From the NCBI RefSeq assembly GCF_013179735.1, contig NZ_JABMEG010000001.1, forward strand, positions 3,162,001 through 3,226,000: DNA of 64,000 bases, in the 5' to 3' direction. Position numbers and translations under genes: made by a program. Shown here one piece after another: positions 1 to 8,581 of the stretch (position 1 is its first letter; every line of letters begins with the position of its first letter). The notes below the pieces were generated by a model that worked only from the letters and a program-made list of their open reading frames with translations, was not told the origin of the DNA and made no database searches. This DNA is from Permianibacter fluminis (GTDB taxonomy: Bacteria > Pseudomonadota > Gammaproteobacteria > Enterobacterales > Permianibacteraceae).

Positions 1-1117
1 GCGGCGCCTTGCCATCCATGTTGTAGACATACAGATTGGACGGCGAGGTGTCGGAGTTGACGTAGAACACCATCCGCTTGCTGTCTTTGCTGAAGCTGAT
101 GCTGCGCAGATCGCCCTTCGGCATTTCTGGCAGTGGCAACGCCTTGTTGGTCACGGTGTCCAGAATGCGGACTTCGGTGGAGCCATCGGCATTGATGCCG
201 CTGATCATGTAGCGGCCGTCATCCGAAAAATAAACGAACGAGACATCCCATTCGGCATTGATCAGCGTGTCGCGTTTGCCACCCGCCATGTTGTAACGGA
301 TCGCCTGGGCAAATTCGCCGTTGGCGTCGGTGGTGTAAATCAGGCCAAAGTTATCCGGGGTAAAGGTCGCCGCGCTGTACTGGACAAAACCTTCATGCGG
401 CGTAAGGTGCAGCAACTTTTTGTCCTTGCTGCTCAGATCAACCACAAAAATATCGCTGTCGGCGTTGTTGTTGCTGCGGTTCAAGGCCAGCCAGCGACCG
501 TCGCCACTGAGCGCTTCCGGTTGCATGCCGGCATCGTTCTTGTAGACCATCTCCCGGCGATAGTTTGCGCTGTCGTATTTGTAGACATCAAAAAATTTGG
601 CATCGCGCTCATTGGTCATGACGTAGAAGGACTTGCCGTCCTTGCTGAACCGGATGAACTGCGCCTTCAGTTTGTCGCCGGGGGTCAGATCCGTGATGGA
701 GCCATCCAGCGCGCGAACAAACAGATGGTCCAGCTCGTTGCCACCTTTGTCGCCGCTGTAGAGCACGCGATCATCGGCCGGGAAAAAACTTTCGGCAAAC
801 AGCGCGTCGTCTTTCGAATCGGTCAGTGCGGTCTTTTCGCCGCTGGCCAGGGCAACGCGATAGACATTGAAAACGCCCGACTCGTCAGAATGCAACAGCA
901 CGGCGTCACCGGCAGCATTGATGGAGCTACCGCCATAGCTGACCGTTTCATAGAGCATCGCGGCGCTGTATTGTTTTATTTCCCGCGCTTTGGCGCTGGC
1001 TTGCGCGACCGGCGTGGTGGTTTCCGGCGCCGGCTCATCACCCCGTTCGCAGCCGACCAGGCCAAGCGCGGTCAGGGTCATCACGGTTGCCAGCAATTTA
1101 TTCAAATTTTTCTTCAC
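1..1117 (-). CDS. S9-family peptidase lipoprotein, beta-propeller part (3-prime end outside window)
   Basis: A GTG start at 1117 opens a protein with a lysine-rich n-region, a hydrophobic stretch and a lipobox LVGC around residues 18-21, so it is probably an envelope-anchored lipoprotein. It is followed by a long run of TolB/PD40-like repeats (motifs such as SFSKDSKRMVFYVNSD), the propeller that precedes the catalytic alpha/beta-hydrolase domain in prolyl-oligopeptidase (S9) proteins. The reading frame stays open to the window edge for 372 codons, so the catalytic Ser-Asp-His domain would lie outside and is not seen. A TolB-like propeller lipoprotein without a peptidase domain is the main alternative. 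It is divergent from the M3 peptidase gene; both are exported proteins. Confidence 0.7.
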   Translation of the reverse strand, partial: MKKNLNKLLATVMTLTALGLVGCERGDEPAPETTTPVAQASAKAREIKQYSAAMLYETVSYGGSSINAAGDAVLLHSDESGVFNVYRVALASGEKTALTDSKDDALFAESFFPADDRVLYSGDKGGNELDHLFVRALDGSITDLTPGDKLKAQFIRFSKDGKSFYVMTNERDAKFFDVYKYDSANYRREMVYKNDAGMQPEALSGDGRWLALNRSNNNADSDIFVVDLSSKDKKLLHLTPHEGFVQYSAATFTPDNFGLIYTTDANGEFAQAIRYNMAGGKRDTLINAEWDVSFVYFSDDGRYMISGINADGSTEVRILDTVTNKALPLPEMPKGDLRSISFSKDSKRMVFYVNSDTSPSNLYVYNMDGKAP

Positions 1118-1384
1118 GCCTGATTCCTCTCCATTCTCAGGTAGCCGTGAAACTTACCATAAAAAATCCGCGCAATAGCCGAAATGGCGGGCCGCCGGCA
1201 CTCGGCCGGGTAAGCCGGGCCGCTGAAACGCCTTGTAACGGTTTTGCCGGCTGGCAGCAGCGACAGGGCCGGCTACCATCCCCGGTCTCGCCCGGCGGAG
1301 GGATTCGCTGGCTATTGATCGTCCGGTAAGGCGGCAGGATTGCCCCGCCCTTTGCACCGGCACTGCCATCCGAGGTTTGTCGCG

Positions 1385-3580
1385 ATGCAGAAAACCCGTA
1401 CCTCACCGAAAAACGCCCTGATTGCCAGAACGCTGGTTACTGCCACTCTCGTTGCCACACTGGGCACCAGCATCAGCCATGCCGACGAGACCACCACCCC
1501 GACGGGGTCGCCGGCGATGCTGGCCGCATGGACCGGCCCCTACGGTGGCGTCCCGGCCTGGGACAAGGTCAAGCCGGAGGACTTCGGCGCCGCGTTTACC
1601 GCCGCCATGGCCGACTCACGCGCCCGGGTCGCCAAAATCGCCAGCAATCCCGACGCACCCACCTTCGCCAACACCATCATCGAACTGGAACGCTCCGGCC
1701 GACTGCTGGATCAGGTCTACACCTATTACGGCGTGCATTCGAGCACGCTGAATCTCGGCGAGATGCCGAACATCCAGCGCGATCTGGCGCCCAAGCTGGC
1801 CGCGTTCAATGATGAAATCAATCAGAACGAACCGCTGTTCAAGCGCGTTGAGGCGGTTTACAACAGCCCGGACAAAGCCAAGCTGACGCCGGAAGAACAG
1901 CGTCTGGTCTGGACCTATTACAACGGTTTTGTCCGCTCCGGCGCGACGCTGAATGCAGAACAAAAAGCCCGCATCACCGAGATCAACGGTCGGCTGGCAA
2001 CCTTGTTCAACAACTTCAGTCAGAATCTGCTCGACGACGAAAGCAATCTGTTCACCGTGGTCGAAAACGAATCGGATCTGGCCGGCCTGCCAGCTGATTT
2101 GATCGCCGCCGCCGCCAGCAATGCCGAAGCACGCAGCCTCAAAGGCAAATGGGTCATCAACAACACCCGTTCCTCGATGGAACCGGTGCTGGTCAATGCC
2201 AGCAATCGCGCCCTGCGGGAAAAAGTCTGGCGCACCTATTTCAGCCGTGGCGACAACGGTGGCAAAACTGACAATAACTCCATCATCACGGAAATTCTGA
2301 AGCTGCGTTTTGAGCGGGCCCAGTTGCTCGGTTACAAAACCCACGCCCACTGGCGCGTCGAACCGCAAATGGCCGGCACACCCGAGCGCGCAATGGCCTT
2401 GATGGAATCGGTCTGGACACCAGCCGCCGCGCAAGTGAAAGCCGATGTCGCGGCCATGCAAGCCATCGCCGACAAGGAAGAAGCCTGGATCAAGATTGCG
2501 CCGTGGGACTATCGCTACTACGCCGAGAAACTGCGCAAAGAAAAATACGATCTGGACATGAACGAAGTGAAACCCTATATGCAGCTCGACAAACTGCGTG
2601 AAGGCATGTTCTGGGCCGCCGGTCAGCTTTATGGTCTGAAATTCAAGCTGGTCAAAGGCCTGCCGGTGCAACACCCGGATGTCACCGTTTACGAAGTGAC
2701 CAATGCCAAGGGCAAACACGTCGGCCTGTGGTATTTCGACCCGTACGCACGGCCGGGCAAACGTTCCGGTGCCTGGATGAATGCCTACCGCGGTCAGGAA
2801 AAGCTCGATGGCAACGTGACGCCAATCGTCTCGAACAACTCCAACTTCGTGAAAGGCCAGCCGGGTGAACCGGTGCTGATCTCCTGGGACGATGCGGAAA
2901 CCATGTTCCATGAATTTGGCCACGCCCTGCATGGTATGCTGTCGGATGTGAAATACCCAAGTCTGGCCGGCACTTCCGTCGCGCGTGACTTTGTCGAATT
3001 CCCGTCGCAGATCAACGAGCACTGGCTGTCGACGCCGGAAGTGCTGAACAAATTTGCCTTGCACTACCAAACCGGCAAACCGATTCCGAAAGCACTGGTC
3101 GACAAGATCGAGGCGGCAGAAACCTTCAATGAAGGCTTCAAGACCATGGAATACCTCGCTTCGGCCGTCATCGACATGAAACTGCATCTGGCCGGTGGCG
3201 AGACCATTGATCCGGACAAGTTCGAACGTGAAGAACTGCAGAAGCTCGGCATGCCGGCAGAAATCGTCATGCGCCACCGCACGCCGCAATTCGGCCACGT
3301 GTTCTCGTCCGATGGCTATTCGGCCGGCTATTACTCCTACCTGTGGTCAGATTCACTGACCGCCGATGCCTGGGAAGCCTTCGGCGAAGGCAAAGGCCCG
3401 TGGGACAAATCCGTAGCCGAACGCTTCCGCAAGACCATCCTGTCTGCCGGCAACACCAAGGACCAAGCGGAAGAATTCCGCGAATTCCGCGGCCGCGATG
3501 TCCAAACCGATGCCTTGATGCGCAAGCGCGGCTTTTTGCCGAAAGCAGGCGGCAGCAGCGGTAAAAAAGCGGGTCAGTAA
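1385..3580 (+). CDS. dcp: Exported peptidyl-dipeptidase Dcp-like M3 metallopeptidase
   Basis: Zinc oligopeptidase that removes dipeptides from the C-terminus of peptides. The zinc motif HEFGH lies at residues 509-513 of the 731-residue product, followed by the Dcp-type stretch RDFVEFPSQINEHW. A start at 1385 with GAGG upstream gives a clean Sec signal peptide (basic start, hydrophobic core, SHA cleavage before DET); an in-frame ATG 15 codons earlier (1340) would hide the signal. Length is a little over the usual 680 residues because of the signal and N-terminal linker. The signal peptide suggests a periplasmic enzyme, as for some gammaproteobacterial Dcp homologues; cytosolic E. coli OpdA is the other related group. 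It ends in a strong bidirectional terminator shared with the converging gene. Confidence 0.9.
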   Translation: MQKTRTSPKNALIARTLVTATLVATLGTSISHADETTTPTGSPAMLAAWTGPYGGVPAWDKVKPEDFGAAFTAAMADSRARVAKIASNPDAPTFANTIIELERSGRLLDQVYTYYGVHSSTLNLGEMPNIQRDLAPKLAAFNDEINQNEPLFKRVEAVYNSPDKAKLTPEEQRLVWTYYNGFVRSGATLNAEQKARITEINGRLATLFNNFSQNLLDDESNLFTVVENESDLAGLPADLIAAAASNAEARSLKGKWVINNTRSSMEPVLVNASNRALREKVWRTYFSRGDNGGKTDNNSIITEILKLRFERAQLLGYKTHAHWRVEPQMAGTPERAMALMESVWTPAAAQVKADVAAMQAIADKEEAWIKIAPWDYRYYAEKLRKEKYDLDMNEVKPYMQLDKLREGMFWAAGQLYGLKFKLVKGLPVQHPDVTVYEVTNAKGKHVGLWYFDPYARPGKRSGAWMNAYRGQEKLDGNVTPIVSNNSNFVKGQPGEPVLISWDDAETMFHEFGHALHGMLSDVKYPSLAGTSVARDFVEFPSQINEHWLSTPEVLNKFALHYQTGKPIPKALVDKIEAAETFNEGFKTMEYLASAVIDMKLHLAGGETIDPDKFEREELQKLGMPAEIVMRHRTPQFGHVFSSDGYSAGYYSYLWSDSLTADAWEAFGEGKGPWDKSVAERFRKTILSAGNTKDQAEEFREFRGRDVQTDALMRKRGFLPKAGGSSGKKAGQ

Positions 3581-3626
3581 CACACTCGGCTGGCGATGAT
3601 GTCACTTGGCCTCATCGCCATGAGCA

Positions 3627-3657
3627 AAAAAAGGGCACGGATAACGTGCCCTTTTTT
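3627..3657. terminator. Bidirectional intrinsic terminator
   Basis: Perfect 13-bp stem AAAAAAGGGCACG / CGTGCCCTTTTTT with a 5-nt loop. It lies between two converging genes (dcp and the caspase lipoprotein gene) and has a T-run on both strands. Confidence 0.9.
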
Positions 3658-3675
3658 CCAACAGAGAAAGCCAAC

Positions 3676-6360
3676 TCAGAGCTTCGCCAACTCTGCTCTG
3701 ACATAGTCAGCGCCAACACCAGTTGGCGCCAGTTCCAAGTATGTGTTGAACGCCTGCTTGGCCTGGTCGATTTGTCCCAGCTTGACCTTCACATCACCGA
3801 GGTTGCGATAGGCAACGGAACGTGACGGATCAATTTGCAGTGTTTTCTCATACCAGCGCACCGCCTCCTGATACTTTCCTTGCTGAAAGTAGATGTAACC
3901 CAGGTTGTTGGCGGCCAGAGCAAAATCAGGCCGGTATTTCAGCGCTTCGGTAAACTGCGCTTCGGCAGCCGCATATTGCTGTTCCCGGTACAGCTGCAAT
4001 CCCTTGTCATTGGCACGCTGCGCCAACTGCCGCATGGACGAGCTGACCGCTTTCGGCAACTTGAGCTCCTGCGCCTTGCCCTGCAGATCCAGCACTTTGA
4101 CTGGCGCCGTCGCGCTCAGCTGACTTGCAGCATCAAGCTGCTTGTTCATCGCGATTTCGTCACGTTGTAATTGCTCAGTCTGTGGATTCAGAAACTCAGA
4201 TTCGCCACTCAATTCAAAAATGAATTCGCCGCCTTCCGATCCAGGTAAGCTGCCAAATGCCGGCGTCTGCTGTGAGATGCTGGATACGGCTGGCGCAAGA
4301 TAGGCCGCCAATTCGGTTGCCGTGATCAGCGAGTCACCGTTCAAATCCCCCTTACCCGTCAACGCCTGCAGCAACGCCCATGTGAAGACCGAATGACCAT
4401 TCGGACCGCCGTCAGCAACTAGCTGATCCGCGCCACCAGCGGTCAGCATCTGACGGCCCAGTCGGCGCGAATTTTCCTTTAGATAGCTACCCGAACCGGC
4501 TCCGCGCGTGAGGCCAAGGCCGCTGTAGCAGGCATCCATAACAAACAGCACATGCTTGGCCGTCAGGCTTTCGGCGATATTTTGAATGTCGCTCATGGCA
4601 ATTGCATCGCTGGCAAAAGTTGCAGGATCGGAATCGACCGGAACGATGTAGCCGAGTTCGCGACCCGAGCTCAGCTTGCGAGTGGCGCCGTGACCAGCAA
4701 AGAATACAAAAAGGCGATCATTGCTCTTGACCCCATCATGGGCCAAACGCTCATGAAACAATGACAGAATGGCATTGCGCGTCGCCGCTTCGTTCTGCAA
4801 AACCAGAACGCGCTCACTGGTGAAACCGTGTTGTTCGATCAGGGTGGTGCGGACGGCTTCAGCATCACGGGCGGCATATTGCAGCTTGGGCCACTTGTCG
4901 TAGTTGTCGATACCAATCACGATGGCCCAAGAGTCGCCGTATTCGGTGCTCATGGCCAGCTTGCCAACTGGAAGTTCGGCTTCCTTCGGTACGGTGAAGT
5001 CCTTGCCATCCCAGCCGGCAAAGCGATACCCCTCTGCCACCAGGCGGTCCAGCACCTTGGGCAAGGCTTTTACGGTTCGGTCATGAATGTCGTGAAACAG
5101 GATGATGCCACGACCCTCTTGATCCACAAGTCGCAATACCCGATCCGCAATCGACGTGGGGACCGGATCGGCCCAATCGAGCGAATCGATATTCCACATC
5201 ACCGAAATCAGGTTTGCCTGTGACAACGCAGTCAAACCTTCATCATTGTTGGCGCCATAAGGAAATCGGAACAGGCTGGAGCGTTTGCCGTCAACCGACT
5301 TCAGAACGGCATCAGCCATAGTGATTTCCGATTTCAGTGATTCACCCGTTTCTTTTGACAGTTGAGCATGACTATAGGTGTGGTTGGCCAGCGTAAAACC
5401 CTCGCCAGCTAGCTGACGGCTTATTTCCGCCCGCTTCGACAGCGTGACGATACCGTCCTTGTCGACGGTGCCAAGATTCTTGCCTACGTGGAAGAACACT
5501 GCCGGCGCGTTGTAGCGCTTCAAAATGGCGGCAATTTCACTGGTATAGCTCGCGTGCGGGCCATCATCAAAGCTCAGAACCACCGTCTTCTCAGGCAATG
5601 TGCGGCCAAAAATGGATTTCTGTTGCACCCGCTCGCGTTCCGCCGGTGTTGGATACGGCATGATGTGGCCGTACTGCTTCAAAATGTCGTCCCGAGACAG
5701 TCGCGCTTTCAGCTGCGCAAGATACTCTTGCCACCGCTCCCGCCGCAGTACAATGGCGCGCGTTTCGAAGCGACTGAATATCTGTTTGATCTCCTTGTCA
5801 TACAAGCGCTCGATTTCGTTCAGGGCATCAAGATCCTCGACAATGCGCTTGTGCAACTTGATGGCCGGCAAGGTGCCACTCTTGGTACTGCTCGATTCAA
5901 GCGCAAGCAGCCATTCTCGAAATGCCAGGCGGTCAGCATCAAACAGATCATCAGCCGACTCGACATAGACCAGCAAATCGTCCAGGGCAGCAAACCAATT
6001 GGTATTGCTCGCGTCGGCAAGCGTCGCCGTCTGCGCGAGCAGCGCCTGTAACCGAGCTTGATTTTCATGAAAGATGTACTGGCCGACCTGATTGATGACG
6101 TCCTGCTCTGCGGCATCACGGCCGGGCTCGGCAAATAGCACGATCAACTGCCGATGTGCCAGGACCAGTTCCTGCAACCCCGAACGCAGCGTCGTGCTAT
6201 CAACCGCCACGGCATTCGCGGCTGCAGTGTTTTCTGGTGTGGCCTGCGGCGAAGACGCCACCACATCCGCTTTCTCGGCCGAGGTTTCCGATTGCTGGCA
6301 AGCGCACAGCAGGCAAGCCAGCAACATGCCGCCAGCAACAACAAATGAACGACAAACCAT
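3676..6360 (-). CDS. Lipoprotein fusing NodB deacetylase, caspase-like peptidase, EF hand and TPRs
   Basis: An 894-residue lipoprotein (lipobox LLCA with Cys21). Residues 60-230 are helical and unassigned. Residues 255-460 are a NodB polysaccharide deacetylase: SFDDGP at 263-268, metal-binding HTYSH at 327-331, FRFPYG near 364-369 and LFHD near 421. Residues 475-700 are a caspase-like (C14/metacaspase-type) p20 domain: a VIGIDNY strand, FFAGHG with the catalytic His at 557, and MDACYSG with the catalytic Cys at 611. A textbook EF-hand loop (DLNGDSLITATE, 672-683) follows. Residues 790-885 hold about three TPRs. Both enzyme domains keep their key residues. Deacetylases of this family act on envelope glycans; caspase-like domains cleave proteins, often under Ca2+ control. 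The partners are unknown. Flanking genes are ordinary, with no toxin or defence neighbours. Confidence 0.9.
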   Translation of the reverse strand: MVCRSFVVAGGMLLACLLCACQQSETSAEKADVVASSPQATPENTAAANAVAVDSTTLRSGLQELVLAHRQLIVLFAEPGRDAAEQDVINQVGQYIFHENQARLQALLAQTATLADASNTNWFAALDDLLVYVESADDLFDADRLAFREWLLALESSSTKSGTLPAIKLHKRIVEDLDALNEIERLYDKEIKQIFSRFETRAIVLRRERWQEYLAQLKARLSRDDILKQYGHIMPYPTPAERERVQQKSIFGRTLPEKTVVLSFDDGPHASYTSEIAAILKRYNAPAVFFHVGKNLGTVDKDGIVTLSKRAEISRQLAGEGFTLANHTYSHAQLSKETGESLKSEITMADAVLKSVDGKRSSLFRFPYGANNDEGLTALSQANLISVMWNIDSLDWADPVPTSIADRVLRLVDQEGRGIILFHDIHDRTVKALPKVLDRLVAEGYRFAGWDGKDFTVPKEAELPVGKLAMSTEYGDSWAIVIGIDNYDKWPKLQYAARDAEAVRTTLIEQHGFTSERVLVLQNEAATRNAILSLFHERLAHDGVKSNDRLFVFFAGHGATRKLSSGRELGYIVPVDSDPATFASDAIAMSDIQNIAESLTAKHVLFVMDACYSGLGLTRGAGSGSYLKENSRRLGRQMLTAGGADQLVADGGPNGHSVFTWALLQALTGKGDLNGDSLITATELAAYLAPAVSSISQQTPAFGSLPGSEGGEFIFELSGESEFLNPQTEQLQRDEIAMNKQLDAASQLSATAPVKVLDLQGKAQELKLPKAVSSSMRQLAQRANDKGLQLYREQQYAAAEAQFTEALKYRPDFALAANNLGYIYFQQGKYQEAVRWYEKTLQIDPSRSVAYRNLGDVKVKLGQIDQAKQAFNTYLELAPTGVGADYVRAELAKL

Positions 6361-6517
6361 CTACCACTTTCCTTGACCAAACAGCATGTTGGCGATACCC
6401 GATTCGCAGCACCGATATAGCCATGGTGGATCGTCATGGCGCATGCCAAGCCGGCAACCCCTCACGATAACTGCAACTGGCTGGTCGGTTGAGCTGCCAT
6501 AACCGCCGGGGTTCGGG

Positions 6518-6523
6518 TAGAAT
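6518..6523 (+). promoter_or_regulatory. Probable -10 box for alaE
   Basis: TAGAAT followed directly by GCGCGCC. The same -10 plus GC-rich discriminator recurs upstream of fpr and epmC. No convincing -35 at 17 nt. The predicted transcript starts near 6530. Confidence 0.5.
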
Positions 6524-6532
6524 GCGCGCCAT

Positions 6533-6553
6533 CGGCCACCCTTGCGGTGGCCG
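6533..6553 (+). promoter_or_regulatory. Leader hairpin before alaE
   Basis: CGGCCACC / GGTGGCCG, an 8-bp perfect stem with a 5-nt loop, followed by TTGCTTTT. It sits just after the predicted start of transcription and about 38 nt before the GTG start of alaE. It could be an attenuator or a stabilising 5-prime hairpin. Confidence 0.4.
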
Positions 6554-6590
6554 TTGCTTTTCCTGGGTAGCATACGTCTGGACGTCCACA

Positions 6591-7082
6591 GTGTCGATTG
6601 AAAACCCCACCGCCAAGACCTCCTCGCTCCCTGCCCGCGAGCGTTTGAAAGAGTTCTGGGTTGATGTGTTCGTGATGAACACGTTTTCCTATGCGGTGGC
6701 GGCGCCGCTGGAGCTGATCGTCGCCGACATGAGTTGGCAGGCGCATTTAAAAGTGCGCTTGATGGGCTTGCTGATCAATTCGCTGATCGGCCGGCCTTAT
6801 GGCGTATGGCGGGAATATGTCGTGCAGCGGACCGGCATGAACGAAGCCAGCAGCGCGCTGAAGCGCTACTGGGTCGACTCGCTGGTATTCCTGTCGTTCC
6901 AGTTGCCGGTGTACGTGACCATCATGGCGCTCGGTGGCGCAGATCTGGCCGGTATTTTGAAAGCCGCCGGCACCGCCAGCCTGTTGGCGGGATTCCTCGG
7001 CCGCCCTTACGGCATCTACCTCGACTTTGTTCGCTCGCTGTTCGGTTTGAAACCGATGACGGCGAGCAGCACCCCGGCTTGA
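6591..7082 (+). CDS. alaE: AlaE-family L-alanine exporter
   Basis: Small inner-membrane protein of about 163 residues with four predicted membrane segments. The internal repeat INSLIGRPYGVWRE ... LGRPYGIYLDFVRSLF and the stretch FLSFQLPVYVTIMALGGAD match E. coli AlaE (149 residues), which exports L-alanine. The GTG at 6591 is preferred because it leaves a short soluble N-terminus; upstream in-frame starts would run through the leader hairpin and promoter. The Asp/Glu racemase gene follows after 12 nt, so the two are probably cotranscribed. No strong Shine-Dalgarno is visible before the GTG, so the exact start is uncertain. Confidence 0.8.
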   Translation: MSIENPTAKTSSLPARERLKEFWVDVFVMNTFSYAVAAPLELIVADMSWQAHLKVRLMGLLINSLIGRPYGVWREYVVQRTGMNEASSALKRYWVDSLVFLSFQLPVYVTIMALGGADLAGILKAAGTASLLAGFLGRPYGIYLDFVRSLFGLKPMTASSTPA

Positions 7083-7094
7083 ACGGAGCACAGC

Positions 7095-7793
7095 ATGGCC
7101 CTGATCACGAATTCGGTTGTCGATTCCAAACTGGTGGTTGGCGTCATTGCCGGCACGCCAATTGATACCCGCTTTGGCGTCAATTATCTCGATGCCCATC
7201 AGATCAAGGCTTATGGCCGCTCCATTTCGGAAACCCCGCAGCAGCAAACCGAATTGCAGGCACTGGACCGCAACCAACTGACCGAGCGGACCTTGCTGGT
7301 CATCGAGGAGCTGCAGCGCGCCGGTGCCAACGCCATCATGATTTACTGCAACTCGCTGAGCGGCGCCATTGATCTGGACCGCGTGCGCAAGCAGATTACC
7401 GTTCCGCTGGTGTCACCGCTCGATGTCTACAAAGAGCTGATCGGCAAATACCGCAAGTTTGGTTTGCTGGCGGCCAACTGCCAGAGCTGCGCCAACATTG
7501 AGCGGCTGATTATCGAAGGCGACAGCCAGGCCAAGGTGATCGGCGTCGGTAATTTGCAGATTGTTGAAGACATCGAGAAAGGTTATTCGCCGAAAGCCAT
7601 CATCCGCGATCATGCGTTGGTCGAAATCGGCTCCAGCCTGCGCATGAGCGGCGTCGAGATTCTGATCCTCGCCTGCACCCACTTTGAATATTTCTACGAA
7701 GATCTAAAGGGTCGGGTCTGTCTGGAAATTTTTGAACCGTCCGAGAAAATGGTCGAGCGGCTACAGCAGATGCTGCCGGCCGCTGCCGCCTGA
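7095..7793 (+). CDS. Aspartate/glutamate racemase-family protein
   Basis: A 232-residue protein of the Asp/Glu/hydantoin racemase fold. Both catalytic-type cysteines are present: Cys85 in MIYCNS and Cys194 in LACTHFEYF, each followed by the expected Asn or Thr-His. The start ATG is preceded by GGAGCACAGC. Family members racemise Asp, Glu or other amino acids without cofactor by two-cysteine acid/base chemistry; the substrate cannot be read from sequence. It sits 12 nt behind alaE, which suggests a joint role in amino-acid balance or D-amino-acid production, but this is inference. It is not the essential MurI type by overall sequence. Confidence 0.8.
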   Translation: MALITNSVVDSKLVVGVIAGTPIDTRFGVNYLDAHQIKAYGRSISETPQQQTELQALDRNQLTERTLLVIEELQRAGANAIMIYCNSLSGAIDLDRVRKQITVPLVSPLDVYKELIGKYRKFGLLAANCQSCANIERLIIEGDSQAKVIGVGNLQIVEDIEKGYSPKAIIRDHALVEIGSSLRMSGVEILILACTHFEYFYEDLKGRVCLEIFEPSEKMVERLQQMLPAAAA

Positions 7794-7796
7794 ATC

Positions 7797-7849
7797 GGTT
7801 CATTAATCAATCCGATTTACCATTCAGGTTCACCAATCAAACCAATTCA
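7797..7849. repeat. Two imperfect direct repeats after the racemase gene
   Basis: GGTTCATTAATCAATCC at 7797 and GGTTCACCAATCAAACC at 7827, each ending in an ATTCA. They lie in the 50-nt gap between converging genes. No function is evident. Confidence 0.5.
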
Positions 7850-8455
7850 GGCCTGCAGATCCCGCCAGATCGCCTGCCCTTTGCTGAGGCTGTCCAACAC
7901 CGCGCGGAATTCATCGCGATGGGTGATCGGCAATTGAATCTGCAGGTTCACACGCTCGCCATAGTGTTGGCTGAGCACGTTGGCGCCAATCCGGGCAAGC
8001 TCCCGCCTAACCGAAGCCTCAAGCGCAAAGGCAAACGAAATTTCAGCGCTGCAGCTCGCTACCAGCGCCAGTGTCGGCAACAATGCCAAGGCATCTTTCA
8101 GGGCTTGGCTATAAGCGCGCACCAAACCACCACTGCCGAGCAAGGTGCCACCGTAATAGCGGCTCACCACCACAACCACTTCCGCCAATTCGCTATGTTG
8201 CAAAAGATTCAGCAGCGGCCGCCCTGCAGTACCCACCACCTCGCCATCATCCGAACAGGCAACATCTGCGGTGTTGCCGGGCATGCCGGCGATGTAGGCA
8301 AATGCATTGTGGGTCGCGTCGGCAAATTCGGCGCGCACACTGGCAATCACTTGCTCGGCCTCGCTGCGTGAGCCAGCCCGCGCGACGGTCGCAATAAACC
8401 GGCTGCGCTTGACTTCAATTTCATGGCGCAAGGTGGCAGCAGGAACGCGATTCAC
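7847..8455 (-). CDS. yigZ: YigZ / IMPACT-family protein
   Basis: A 202-residue protein with the N-terminal IMPACT (UPF0029) domain, seen as EVKRSRFIATVARAGS, THNAFAYIAG and the later stretch DDGEVVGTAGRPLL followed by SRYYGGTLLGSGGLVRAYS, then the C-terminal DUF1949 ferredoxin-like domain. This is the usual bacterial architecture and length. The bacterial role is poorly defined; eukaryotic IMPACT modulates translation stress signalling. It is convergent with the racemase gene and upstream of the HExxH protein gene on the same strand. Confidence 0.9.
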   Translation of the reverse strand: MNRVPAATLRHEIEVKRSRFIATVARAGSRSEAEQVIASVRAEFADATHNAFAYIAGMPGNTADVACSDDGEVVGTAGRPLLNLLQHSELAEVVVVVSRYYGGTLLGSGGLVRAYSQALKDALALLPTLALVASCSAEISFAFALEASVRRELARIGANVLSQHYGERVNLQIQLPITHRDEFRAVLDSLSKGQAIWRDLQA

Positions 8456-8517
8456 TTGGCAAATCCGGAGACGGCGGCAACGGCTGGCGATTCTGCGCCG
8501 ACCATCTCAACGCTGCA

Positions 8518-8581
8518 AGCCGTTACCGCCTCTGGCTGTTACCGTCGCTCGCCGTTAAAGTCCCAGGCTGTTAGGGTTTCT
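8518..8581. repeat. Four 16-nt imperfect tandem repeats
   Basis: Successive 16-mers AGCCGTTACCGCCTCT, GGCTGTTACCGTCGCT, CGCCGTTAAAGTCCCA and GGCTGTTAGGGTTTCT share the pattern nGCyGTTAnnG. The last copy contains the stop codon of the gene ending at 8571. Confidence 0.55.

Noticed and set aside
1616-3298. A 560-codon open frame opposite dcp
   Set aside because: It is antisense to an intact M3 peptidase gene, its composition (His/Gly/Phe-rich) is that of a reversed coding strand, and no family motif is seen.
3676-6360. Caspase protein as part of a phage-defence system
   Set aside because: No toxin, nuclease, sensor or mobile-element genes flank it; it is a lipoprotein bounded by a peptidase gene and alaE.
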